64,000 nucleotides of DNA from Pinirhizobacter soli (GTDB taxonomy: Bacteria; Pseudomonadota; Gammaproteobacteria; Xanthomonadales; Rhodanobacteraceae): positions 892,599 through 956,598 of the forward strand of contig NZ_JADZLQ010000001.1 of the NCBI RefSeq assembly GCF_015905305.1, written 5' to 3'. Positions 43,180 to 52,096 of the stretch are shown here, in pieces. Made by a program: the position numbers and the translations under genes. A model generated the notes under the pieces. It made no database searches, had not been told where the DNA came from, and saw only the letters and a list, made by a program, of their open reading frames with translations. The stretch's first letter is position 1; each line of letters opens with the position of its first letter.

Positions 43180-43776
43180 CTATTTTCGGTGCCATTGACC
43201 CGCGGCATCACGATAATACCAGCCAGCGGGAGCACGCTCGATCCAGCCCCGGGCGAAGGTGGCACGCACCTGCCCTTCCCATTCGGGATGGCCGTTGGCA
43301 TTGGCTACTTCCCGGTACAACGCGGCGCGGTCGCGGTTGTCCTCGACGACCCAGGCGCTGGCCTGGGCGCGCTGTGCCAGCGCAATGGCATTGGCATCGC
43401 GTACGGCCAGGTCGCCATCGGCGGAAAGGCCCACGCCGCCGCTGTCCAGCAAGGCCTTCAGGCCGTCACGCAGACGGCCCTTCATGCGATCGCCGATGGC
43501 CTGGGTGGTGGCCGTCTGCACGCGGATATCGGGGGTGTCGGCGGCATAGGCTGCCGGGATCAGCAGGTCCAGCACGCTCGCTGACGGCTGCACGGGTTTT
43601 TTGTCCGTGGCGGGCGCGGGCTGCTTTGGCGGAGCCTGCGTGTCTTCCAGGACATTGCCGATGAACTGGTCGGCAGCCTTCTGCGCGGCCGCCTCGGGAA
43701 AGTACACGTTGATGGTGACGCAGCCAGCCACGGCCATGATTATGGCCAGGATGGCGCCGGTGAACGTTCTGCGCAT
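43180..43776 (-). CDS. YdbL-like DUF1318 lipoprotein
   Basis: A 198-residue lipoprotein. The signal peptide ends in MAVAGC (Cys about residue 19), followed at once by VTINVYFPEAAAQKAADQFI. A linker rich in Pro and Lys (about 45-65) leads to the DUF1318 domain (about 85-140; ATTQAIGDRMKGRLRDGLKAL). Residues 150-198 end in GWYYRDAAGQWHRK. The ATG at 43776 has GGAG 8 bases upstream. It is 19 bases downstream of the YdbH-like gene. E. coli has ydbH-ynbE-ydbL in a row; the short lipoprotein ynbE is absent here, and the N-terminal N-V-type strand of this protein may stand in for it (inference). Confidence 0.82.
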   Translation of the reverse strand: MRRTFTGAILAIIMAVAGCVTINVYFPEAAAQKAADQFIGNVLEDTQAPPKQPAPATDKKPVQPSASVLDLLIPAAYAADTPDIRVQTATTQAIGDRMKGRLRDGLKALLDSGGVGLSADGDLAVRDANAIALAQRAQASAWVVEDNRDRAALYREVANANGHPEWEGQVRATFARGWIERAPAGWYYRDAAGQWHRK

Positions 43777-43795
43777 GCGCTTTGCTCCGGTGGGA

Positions 43796-45811
43796 TCAGT
43801 CGATGACCGGGCCGCCACCGTGGATGGCCGCCTGCAGCCGCCGTACCAGGGTGGGCCAGTCCACTTGCGACTGGTGGCCGACGATGGTCAGGCGCGGCAG
43901 GCCGCTGCCCTCGACGATAGTGTAGCCCTCTGCCGCTGGCCGACCATCGGCCAGGCCCGTCATGCGGCAGACATCGCCGCGCAGTTCGCAGCCCAGCCCC
44001 AGGCGGCGGTAGCTGAAGCTCCGGAAGAGCTTCATCACCTTGCCTTGCAATCCGCCAGCGGCCACGCCGCCGCCGACAGACGTGAGGTTGTCCACCGCGC
44101 GCTGGCTTATCTTGCCCCCGGTGTCGGCGTGCAGTTGCGCGGTAAACGCAGCGGGCTGCCAGCCGACCATGCGCAGGCCACCGACGTTGCCGTCCATGCG
44201 CCCGGTGATGTTGCCGAAGTCGAACACGCCAGTGACCAGGGCGAGGTCGAGCTGGCGCAGGGCGACATCCGCGGTAAGCACCGGCGTGCTGCCAAACGGC
44301 TGCTGCAAGGTCAGTTGGGTGACGTCGACGAATCCATCGAACACATTGATCGAAAGGCCGCCGGCAAGCTCCAGGCGGTCGCCGTCGTAACGCAACGATG
44401 GCGCTGCGCCGGCCAGCGTGCCGTGGAATTCTGGCCAGCCCAGCGCGCGGGAAAGCGCGGCCATGTCGACCTGCGTAAGTACCAGCGACGCGGTGGTCGG
44501 CTTGCCCGGCTGCCAGGTTGCCTCACGAACCGACAGTGTGCCGTCCAGCACCGGCACCTGCAGTGGCCGTGTCAGCCCCAGTACGCCGTGGTCGCTCTGC
44601 CAATGACCTACGGCTGCGCCGTTGGGAATGCGCCAGACATCGAGCGACGACCAGCCCAGGGTGGTCGCCGGACGCGTCTGCCCGGCGGCCCAGTCCAGGC
44701 CCCCGCGCAGGCCTTTCGCGCCGAGTTGGCCACCGGCCAGGGCGACGTCCATGTGCTGGGTATCGAAGCGGAACGAGCGCAATCCCGACGGAGCCAATGA
44801 CAGCGCTCCCTGCATGGAACCTGCGATGCTGATCGCCGGGACGCCCAGCCAGGCGCTCAGGCCCTTTCCATAACGATCATAGGCCGCGGGGAAATGCGCC
44901 TGGATATCATCAAGTTGCAGGCCCATGGCCTTGCCTGGGCCGAAGCTGGCCGAACCGTCCAGCGTCAACGCATCCGGGTCCACCAGGTGCAGCCGGCGCA
45001 ACTGGGTACTGCCGGCAGCCTGCTCCAGGTCCGCCGACAACATCACCGGATGGCCGGGTAGTTCAGCGTAGAGGTCGCCAAGCAACAGCTTGCCGCCACG
45101 AAGACTGCCATCCAGGCCCAGGCGCGTGGCACGGCCGGTGGTATCCACGCTGATGCGGCTGTTGGCGGCAAGGTTGTCCGCAGCCAGGCGGCCGCCGGGT
45201 GCGTCGAAATCGATGCCTGCCACGTCAAACTGGCCGGCCGCCTGCAGGCCATCGTCGCGCAGGTCCACGGCAAGGCTCGCATTGATGCTGCCCGCCTTCG
45301 GCTGCACGGCCGAGGCGGCAAGCGCCCCCTTCAGCCATGCCGCCGGAAGGCTTTCCAGGTCGATCTGCAGGTGCGTGGGCTGGTCCAGTGGCATCGCCAG
45401 GGCACCGCGCGCGGCACCCTGGGCAATCGTCGCCTGCAGCGTATTGGCGGCCTCGTCCCACTGGACCCTCAGGCGCGCGTCGCCCAGGGCACCACCGGGA
45501 GCACGGGCGAGCTTCAGGGACGTATCGAGCACCAGCCGGCCGGCCGCATCGCGTTGGAAACTGCCTTCGCAGGCCAGGGGAAGCTTCCGCCAGCCCAGCG
45601 CGGGAATCGTGGCCTCCTGGCTTTGCACATGCACGCGGAGGCCTCCGCCGGGCTCGTTTTCAGCCCACACTGACAGGCCGGCCAGGTCGATTCCGGGCAC
45701 GCTTAGGTGGTCCGCCGCCAGTTGGATGCCTGCCATAGCTGGCATCGGACACCCCACAAGCATTACAAAGACCATCCAATTGAGAATTCGCGCGATTGAT
45801 CCAGGCCTCAT
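43796..45811 (-). CDS. YdbH-like intermembrane phospholipid-transport family protein
   Basis: A 671-residue AsmA-like protein predicted to form a long lipid-carrying groove across the periplasm. A signal/anchor (about residues 5-25) precedes repeated beta strands through the whole length. The C-terminal part (GGKISQRAVDNLTSVGGGVA, about 575, and GLGCELRGDVCRMTGL with a cysteine pair) is characteristic of the YdbH domain. E. coli YdbH is about 880 residues, so this is shorter. I chose the ATG at 45811, preceded by GGGTGG; a TTG at 45829 is possible. It pairs with the YdbL-like lipoprotein. It is divergent from the response regulator. Confidence 0.82.
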   Translation of the reverse strand: MRPGSIARILNWMVFVMLVGCPMPAMAGIQLAADHLSVPGIDLAGLSVWAENEPGGGLRVHVQSQEATIPALGWRKLPLACEGSFQRDAAGRLVLDTSLKLARAPGGALGDARLRVQWDEAANTLQATIAQGAARGALAMPLDQPTHLQIDLESLPAAWLKGALAASAVQPKAGSINASLAVDLRDDGLQAAGQFDVAGIDFDAPGGRLAADNLAANSRISVDTTGRATRLGLDGSLRGGKLLLGDLYAELPGHPVMLSADLEQAAGSTQLRRLHLVDPDALTLDGSASFGPGKAMGLQLDDIQAHFPAAYDRYGKGLSAWLGVPAISIAGSMQGALSLAPSGLRSFRFDTQHMDVALAGGQLGAKGLRGGLDWAAGQTRPATTLGWSSLDVWRIPNGAAVGHWQSDHGVLGLTRPLQVPVLDGTLSVREATWQPGKPTTASLVLTQVDMAALSRALGWPEFHGTLAGAAPSLRYDGDRLELAGGLSINVFDGFVDVTQLTLQQPFGSTPVLTADVALRQLDLALVTGVFDFGNITGRMDGNVGGLRMVGWQPAAFTAQLHADTGGKISQRAVDNLTSVGGGVAAGGLQGKVMKLFRSFSYRRLGLGCELRGDVCRMTGLADGRPAAEGYTIVEGSGLPRLTIVGHQSQVDWPTLVRRLQAAIHGGGPVID

Positions 45812-45855
45812 GTCCACCCATTCTGCCAAAGCCAGCTGAACGATACGGATCGTTG

Positions 45856-46623
45856 ATGCTCAAGACGCAAACCGCCACATCGGCGCGTGCGCAGCCCCAG
45901 CAAGGGTTGCGGGTGCTGGTGGCCGACGACGACCCCACCACGCTCGACTTCTGCCGTGCAGCGCTCGAGGCGCTGCATTGCCACGTCACCGCGTGCATCA
46001 GCCACTCCGAAGCGGTACGCCAGGCCACGACCCGTCGCTTCGACCTCCTGCTGCTCGATTGCCGCATGCCCGGCGGCGGCGCAGCCAGCATCATGCATGC
46101 GTTGCTGCACCATCCCCATGCGGCTTCCGCCCGGTCGCCAGCAATCGCCACCACGGCGGGTGCGGATGCCGCCACGCGGCAGCACATGCGTCAACTGGGC
46201 TTCGTCGAATTGCTCGGTAAGCCCTTCGAGGTGGCGCAGCTGCGCGCCCTGCTCAACCGTTTCGGCCGCTCCCCGGCACTGATCCTGGACGATGCCGAAG
46301 CCATTGCCAGCAGTGGCGATGCAACGATCACTCGCGCGCTGCGCGGGCTCCTGCGCGATGAACTGGCCCAGCTGGCGCAGGAATTCGACACCCTGGTGCT
46401 GGACATCGACGCCTTCGGCGACCTGCTGCACCGGTTGCGCTCGGCCTGCGGTTTTTGCGGCGCCATGCAACTGCAGCACCTGACGATCGACCTGCAACGG
46501 ACGATCCGTGCCGGGCACATACCCGCCCGGGACGACCTCGAAGCCTTCCACCGCACCCTGATGGCAACGATCGCCGCACTGAAGCTCGACGGCCACGAGC
46601 AGGGTCCCCCGGCTGCCGCCTGA
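45856..46623 (+). CDS. Response regulator receiver protein with HPt-like C-terminal domain
   Basis: A 255-residue signalling protein with no DNA-binding output. The receiver domain (about 18-135) has VLVADDDPTT (acidic pocket), phospho-acceptor Asp in LLLLDCRMPGG (about residue 68), Thr in ATTAG and Lys in LGKPFE. The C-terminal half (about 150-245) is all-helical; LLHRLRSACGFCGAMQLQ resembles the HPt helix H-x-L-K-G-x-x-x-x-x-G-A, keeping the histidine and the glycine-alanine. It would shuttle phosphate within a phosphorelay. No sensor kinase is adjacent. The HPt assignment is by motif only. Confidence 0.8.
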   Translation: MLKTQTATSARAQPQQGLRVLVADDDPTTLDFCRAALEALHCHVTACISHSEAVRQATTRRFDLLLLDCRMPGGGAASIMHALLHHPHAASARSPAIATTAGADAATRQHMRQLGFVELLGKPFEVAQLRALLNRFGRSPALILDDAEAIASSGDATITRALRGLLRDELAQLAQEFDTLVLDIDAFGDLLHRLRSACGFCGAMQLQHLTIDLQRTIRAGHIPARDDLEAFHRTLMATIAALKLDGHEQGPPAAA

Positions 46624-46634
46624 AGAACCGATAA

Positions 46635-46672
46635 CGATGTCCTGGCACGGGGCATGCCGTGCCAGGACATCG
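46635..46672. terminator. Long perfect hairpin between convergent genes
   Basis: CGATGTCCTGGCACGG (46635-46650) pairs perfectly with its reverse complement at 46657-46672 around a six-base loop. It lies in the 56-base gap between the response regulator and glutamate dehydrogenase, so it could end transcripts from both sides. No T-run flanks it. Confidence 0.7.
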
Positions 46673-46679
46673 CTGGCCA

Positions 46680-49600
46680 TCAGGCCAAGGGGACCTGTGC
46701 CAGCTGGGCCAGGCGCCGCACCGCTACCGAGGCGATGGGATAGTCGGCATTCTGGCTGAGGATCTCGGCCAGCATGCTGCGGGTGTAGCGCAGCGTTGCA
46801 TCGTCGCGGTCGAGCCACGCCTGCACGGCGTTCTCGCCAGGCCGTGTGGCGCCCAATGCCAGCACCTGCACCGCCAGGGCGCGATGCTGGGTGTTGAGTT
46901 CGTCCAGCAGCGAGCCGCGTGCCTGCGCGTGCCAATGGCCATCCACCGGCAGCGCCTCGATCTGACCGCGCAGCCACTCCAGGTCGAGTGCTTCACCCAG
47001 CTGATAGAACACGCGGGCCACGGCATCGATCGGCTGCCCGCTCTGCTGGGCAACCTCCACCATGTCGAAAGCGGCGCGAAGCACGGGCACCCGGGCCATG
47101 CGCAGGGCGAGCGCCTCGGGGAAGCCCATGCCAGCCCACTTCTCCTGGCTGGAGGAGAAATCCCCGCGGCCGGTGTTGGTAAGGACCCCGGGCATGGCCT
47201 GGCGCAACGCCAGCACCGATGCCTGGTAACGCTCCACGTTGGCAGCGATGTCCAGTGTGCCGCCGGGGCGGTTGAGCAACCAGCGCGTCAGGTGCCGCAG
47301 CAGCGACCAGATCTGCAGGATGGCGTCGATCTGGGTGTCTTCGGCCACCTGGCTGTCCAGCGCCTCGATCTCGCTCCAGAGGGTACGCACGTCCAGGATC
47401 TCGCGGGCCGCGGTATAGGCCTTGGCGATCGCCGCCGGGCCCTGGCCGGTATCTTCCTGCATGCGCATCATGAAGGTCGCGCCCATGCGGTTGATGGTGG
47501 AGTTGGTCACCGCGGTGGCGATGATCTCCCGCTTCAGGCGGTGGCGCTGCATGTGCTGGGCATATTTCTGGTGCAAAGGCTCCGGGAAATAGCGCACCAG
47601 CTCGCGCGAAAGGTAGGGATCTTCCGGGACATCCGAATCGAGCAACTGCTGGAACAGGCGGATCTTGTCGTACGACAGCAGCACGGAGAGTTCAGGGCGC
47701 GTCATGCCCTGCCCGCGCGTCTTGCGCTCGACGAGCTCCGCATCGGACGGCAGCGATTCGACGCCGCGGTCGAGGGTGCCCTCGGCCTCAAGCGTGCGGA
47801 TGAAATGAGCCATCGATCCAAGGCGGCGCACCGACTGGTGCTCCATCACGGTGATGGCCTGGTTCTGTCGGTAGTTGTCCCACAGGACGAGCTTGCCGAC
47901 CTCGTCGGTCATCGCCGCCAGCTGCTGGTTGCGTCCCTCGAAGGTCAGCTCCCCGCGCTGCACGGCATCGTTGAGCAGGATCTTGATGTTTACCTCGTGA
48001 TCGGAGGTATCAACGCCGGCGGAGTTGTCGATGAAGTCGGTGTTGAGCAGCACGCCCGATTGCCCGGCCTCGATGCGGCCCTTCTGGGTCATGCCCAGGT
48101 TGCCGCCCTCGCCGACGATCTTGCAGTGCAGTTCGTTGCCGTTCACGCGCAACGCGTTGTTGGCACGGTCGCCCACTTCCTGGTGGGTCTCGCTGCTTGC
48201 CTTGACGTAGGTACCGATGCCGCCATTCCACAAGAGGTCCACCGGTGCCTTCAGGATCGCGCTCAAGAGGTCCACCGGCGCCATGTGCGCGGCATCGCCC
48301 TTGATACCCAGCACCGCGCGCACCTGCGGCGACACCGGTACCGACTTGGCGTTGCGCGGGAACACGCCGCCGCCCTCGGAGATCAGCGACTTGTCGTAGT
48401 CGTCCCACGAGGAACGCGGCAAGGCGAACAGGCGCTCGCGCTCTACGAAGGAACGTTCTGCATCGGGATTGGGATCCAGGAAGATGTGGCGATGATCGAA
48501 GGCAGCCAGCAGGCGGATGCGCCGTGAAAGCAGCATGCCGTTGCCGAACACATCGCCGGACATGTCGCCCACGCCGACGGTGGTGAAATCCTCCGACTGG
48601 CAGTCGCGCCCGAGCGAGCGGAAGTGGCGCTTGACCGATTCCCACGCACCCTTGGCGGTGATGCCCATGCCCTTGTGGTCGTAGCCGTTGGAACCACCGG
48701 AGGCGAAGGCGTCGTCAAGCCAGAAGCCGTGTTCGGTGGAGATGGCGTTGGCGATGTCCGAAAACGTCGCCGTGCCCTTGTCGGCGGCGACCACCAGGTA
48801 CGGATCGTCCGCATCGTGGCGTACCACGTCGTGCGGCGGCACCAGCTTGCCTTCGACCAGGTTGTCGGTGATATCGAGCAGGCCGCTGATGAACATGCGA
48901 TAGCAGGCAATGCCTTCGGCAAGCTGCGCGTCACGGTCGCCGCCCACGGGCGGACGCTTGACCACGAAACCGCCCTTCGAACCCACCGGCACGATCACCG
49001 TGTTCTTCACCATCTGCGCCTTGACCAGACCCAGCACCTCGGTGCGGAAATCCTCGCGGCGATCGGACCAGCGCAACCCGCCGCGGGCGACCGGCCCGAA
49101 TCGCAGGTGGATGCCTTCCACGCGCGGAGCGTAGACGAAGATCTCGCGATAGGGCACGGGCTTGGCAAGGTCCGGCACCTGGTGCGAGTCGAACTTGAAC
49201 GACAGGTACGGGCGGAAGGCGCCATCGAACTGCTGGAAGAAGCTGGTGCGGATCGTGGCGTGGATGAGCGCCACGAAGCTGCGCAGGATGCGGTCTTCAT
49301 CCAGGCTCGAGACATTCTCAAGCAGCATCCCCACCACTTCCTCCACCGCGGCGAATTGTTCGTCGCGCGGTGAGCCAAGCGAATCCACCAGGCGATCGAT
49401 CGGACCCGGCTGCATGGCGGAGGCGGATTCAGGCAACAGCACCTGCATCTCGGTGGTAAGGGTGGCCGCGGCGCGCGCGCGTTCATCGGGGCCAAGCGTG
49501 GTGCGCTGCGGATCGAACTTGGCGTTGAACAGCTCCACCAGCAGGCCCGCGATGGCCGGATGGCCATTGAGGGCGTCCTCCATGTAAGCCTGCGAGAAGG

Positions 49601-51605
49601 TCACTCCCGTCTGCAGGAGGTATTTGCAGTAACTGCGCAGCACCGCCACCTGGCGCCAGCCGAGCTTGGCACCCAGCACAAGCCGGTTGAAGCCGTCGTT
49701 CTCGGCGTTGCCGCGCCAGATCTGCTCGAAGGCGTCTTCGAACAGCGCGCCCACCTGGGCCACGTCGAAGGCAAGCGCGCCCACCGGCTGCACTTCGAAA
49801 TCCTGGATGAAGAGCGGCGCATCGCCCACGCGCACTTCGTACATGTGCTCGGTTAGCACGCGAAGGCCGAGGTTTTCCAGCAACGGCAGCACTTCGGACA
49901 AGGCGATATCCGAACCGCTGCGGTAGATCTTGAAGCGCAGTTCCTCCGGCCGTGCGGCCGGGTGATAGAACGACATGCTGATGGCGTCCGGGCCCTTCAG
50001 GCCCGACAGCGCGCGCACGTCGGCCGCGGCAACCGGGGCCGCCACTTCGTCGACGTAGCCTGCGGGCAACGCCCGGCCATAGCGGTTGGCCAGCACGATG
50101 CCCGGCTGCTCGCCAAGGTCCGCCACCAGGCGGTCGCGCAGGTCGTCGTGCCAGTTGCGCGCGATCGCTGCAATGGTGGTTTCCAGCGCCGTGGTGTCGT
50201 ACACCGGGTGGTCACCGATGCGCGGGCGCACCACCACGTGCAGGCGCACCAGCGCCGCCTCGCCCATCAATACGGCCGAATCCACGTGCTCGCCATGCAT
50301 GGCATCGCGCAAGGTCGCTTCGATGCGCTCGCGCACGGCGGTATTGAAGCGCTCGCGCGGGATGTACACCAGGCAGGAGAAGAACCGGCCGTAGCTGTCG
50401 CGGCGAATGAACAGGCGCGTGCGCGCCCGCTGCTGCAGCTCCAGGATGCCCGAGGCCAGCGCAAACAGTTCGTCGGCCGAGCACTGGAACAGTTCCTCGC
50501 GCGGCAAGGTGTCCAGGATGTGCCGGAGCGACTTGCCAGAGTAGGAGTCTTTCTTCAGGCCCGAGCGGTCCATCACCGCATCGCATTTGCGCCGCACCAG
50601 CGGCACCTGCTTCGGACGCGCCATATAGGCGTTGGACGAGAACATCCCAAGGAACCGCTGCTCGGCCACCGGCCGGCCCTGGGCATCGAATTTCAGCACG
50701 CCCACGTAGTCCATGTAGCCGGGGCGGTGAATCGGCGAGCGGGCATTGGTCTTGGTCAGGATGATCGCGTCGGTGGAACCGGACTGCGGCAGCTCGCTGG
50801 CAACGAGCGAGCGCAGCGAGCGCGGGGCCAGCGAGCGGTCAGCGGCACGCAGGATGCCAAGCCCCGAGCCCTCCACCGAACGGAGCACTTCGTCGTCGGC
50901 GGTCTTCACCACCTCGTATTCGCGATAGCCCAGGAAGGTGAAGTGATCTTCGGTAAGCCAGCGCATGAACTGCGTGGCCTCGTCCACTTCGTCGGCCGAC
51001 AGGGGCAATGCACGGTGTGGAAGGTCCTCGGCGACGGCCAACGCCTTCTGGCCCATGGCCTGCCAGTCGTCCACGGCCTCACGCACGTCGGCCAGGGCGA
51101 TGTCCAGTTCCTTGCGGACGGTTTCCAGGCTTTCACCATCCAGGCGGTCGATCTCCAGGCGCATGAACGATTCGCCCGATGCGCCATCGGCGCCGAGCGC
51201 GGCGATGCTGCCATCGGCGGTGCGGGTCACCGGCACCACCGGATGGATCAGGGCGTGGATGGCGGCATGGTTGGCCGCCACCATGCTGGCGGTGTCGACC
51301 AGGAAGGGCATGTCGTCGTTGACGATCTCGATGATCGTGCGGCTGCCACTGGCACCGGGGTTGAACACCCGCACCAGGGCCTGCCCCGGCGATCGCTTCG
51401 CGGCAAAGGCCAGGAATTCGCCGATCAGCGCGGCCCAGCGCTCAGGGGTATGCAGGCCCAGGTCCGACTGGGCGATACGGGAAAAGAACAGGCCGATGAA
51501 GAACCGCGCCTGGTCCGCCGTGAGCTGCGACTTGCCTTGCTTGCTGAATTCCTCGATCACGAGGGCTGGGAAGCTGCCGTCCTCGGCTGCGCGAATCGCG
51601 TTCAT
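46680..51605 (-). CDS. gdhB: NAD-specific glutamate dehydrogenase, large (GDH-180) type
   Basis: A 1641-residue enzyme converting glutamate to 2-oxoglutarate and ammonia with NAD. The N-terminal 700 residues are regulatory, with ACT-like segments. The catalytic region (about 790-1250) includes GPVARGGLRWSDRREDFRTE and VPVGSKGGFVVKR (about residue 880) with the catalytic lysine, then a C-terminal helical region. The ATG at 51605 gives the usual MNAIRAA-type start; an AAGGCGA lies upstream. The type is known from Streptomyces, Pseudomonas and Xanthomonadales and favours glutamate breakdown. It is a single-gene unit. Confidence 0.93.
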   Translation of the reverse strand: MNAIRAAEDGSFPALVIEEFSKQGKSQLTADQARFFIGLFFSRIAQSDLGLHTPERWAALIGEFLAFAAKRSPGQALVRVFNPGASGSRTIIEIVNDDMPFLVDTASMVAANHAAIHALIHPVVPVTRTADGSIAALGADGASGESFMRLEIDRLDGESLETVRKELDIALADVREAVDDWQAMGQKALAVAEDLPHRALPLSADEVDEATQFMRWLTEDHFTFLGYREYEVVKTADDEVLRSVEGSGLGILRAADRSLAPRSLRSLVASELPQSGSTDAIILTKTNARSPIHRPGYMDYVGVLKFDAQGRPVAEQRFLGMFSSNAYMARPKQVPLVRRKCDAVMDRSGLKKDSYSGKSLRHILDTLPREELFQCSADELFALASGILELQQRARTRLFIRRDSYGRFFSCLVYIPRERFNTAVRERIEATLRDAMHGEHVDSAVLMGEAALVRLHVVVRPRIGDHPVYDTTALETTIAAIARNWHDDLRDRLVADLGEQPGIVLANRYGRALPAGYVDEVAAPVAAADVRALSGLKGPDAISMSFYHPAARPEELRFKIYRSGSDIALSEVLPLLENLGLRVLTEHMYEVRVGDAPLFIQDFEVQPVGALAFDVAQVGALFEDAFEQIWRGNAENDGFNRLVLGAKLGWRQVAVLRSYCKYLLQTGVTFSQAYMEDALNGHPAIAGLLVELFNAKFDPQRTTLGPDERARAAATLTTEMQVLLPESASAMQPGPIDRLVDSLGSPRDEQFAAVEEVVGMLLENVSSLDEDRILRSFVALIHATIRTSFFQQFDGAFRPYLSFKFDSHQVPDLAKPVPYREIFVYAPRVEGIHLRFGPVARGGLRWSDRREDFRTEVLGLVKAQMVKNTVIVPVGSKGGFVVKRPPVGGDRDAQLAEGIACYRMFISGLLDITDNLVEGKLVPPHDVVRHDADDPYLVVAADKGTATFSDIANAISTEHGFWLDDAFASGGSNGYDHKGMGITAKGAWESVKRHFRSLGRDCQSEDFTTVGVGDMSGDVFGNGMLLSRRIRLLAAFDHRHIFLDPNPDAERSFVERERLFALPRSSWDDYDKSLISEGGGVFPRNAKSVPVSPQVRAVLGIKGDAAHMAPVDLLSAILKAPVDLLWNGGIGTYVKASSETHQEVGDRANNALRVNGNELHCKIVGEGGNLGMTQKGRIEAGQSGVLLNTDFIDNSAGVDTSDHEVNIKILLNDAVQRGELTFEGRNQQLAAMTDEVGKLVLWDNYRQNQAITVMEHQSVRRLGSMAHFIRTLEAEGTLDRGVESLPSDAELVERKTRGQGMTRPELSVLLSYDKIRLFQQLLDSDVPEDPYLSRELVRYFPEPLHQKYAQHMQRHRLKREIIATAVTNSTINRMGATFMMRMQEDTGQGPAAIAKAYTAAREILDVRTLWSEIEALDSQVAEDTQIDAILQIWSLLRHLTRWLLNRPGGTLDIAANVERYQASVLALRQAMPGVLTNTGRGDFSSSQEKWAGMGFPEALALRMARVPVLRAAFDMVEVAQQSGQPIDAVARVFYQLGEALDLEWLRGQIEALPVDGHWHAQARGSLLDELNTQHRALAVQVLALGATRPGENAVQAWLDRDDATLRYTRSMLAEILSQNADYPIASVAVRRLAQLAQVPLA

Positions 51606-52096
51606 GAGCTGGCTGTCGCCTTGATGGGGGAAGGGAAAGTTATCCGGCGAAGCATACCGCCGAGACTGATGACAAGGCCACTTCTTGTGTTCCCGCAATG
51701 CGGCATTTTCAGCTTGCTTTCATGACATATCGCACCGCGTCGGCGACGCTCACGGGGTACCGGGGAACACCGCCGATGCCACCGCAAGCTTGTGCATCGC
51801 GCCAACGGGGTTGGAAATAGGCTCCCTATAGCATTGACTCTTCACGTCAATAGTTTTTAAACTGAGCGGTACAGTGAATCGGTACCCCGTCTGCCCGGTG
51901 GCGCAGGCGCCCGATCCATGCCCTTCCCGATATCGACAGGCATTGCCCCGAACCATCGCCAATTCTCGCCGGAAGGGCCATCCGGCACAGGACGACACGG
52001 CTTGTCTTGCGATAACTGTTATATGAGCGCGCCTGCCCCCTACCCCAGAGGGCGGATGTGGAAGAACAACCGCACAAGAAAATGAACGGAGTCCCC
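51606..52096 (+). promoter_or_regulatory. Intergenic region upstream of the RND efflux operon
   Basis: This 491-base gap contains no convincing gene. It must carry the promoters of the glutamate dehydrogenase gene (leftward) and the efflux operon (rightward). I see a sigma-70-like promoter at 51834-51863 and a second small palindrome, ATAAC-T-GTTAT, near 52012-52022, just upstream of the adaptor gene. Confidence 0.5.
51834..51863 (+). promoter_or_regulatory. Candidate promoter with overlapping operator-like palindrome
   Basis: TTGACT (51834-51839) and TAAACT (51858-51863) are 18 bases apart. An inverted repeat, ATTGAC-N7-GTCAAT (51833-51851), overlaps the -35 and spacer, where a repressor would block polymerase. 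No regulator gene is adjacent, so the cognate repressor would be encoded elsewhere. It would give a leader of about 225 bases. Confidence 0.45.

Noticed and set aside
46659-51725. Two long plus-strand frames (622 and 587 codons) opposite the glutamate dehydrogenase
   Set aside because: They follow third-position GC of the real gene, lack recognisable motifs, and have no ribosome binding sites.
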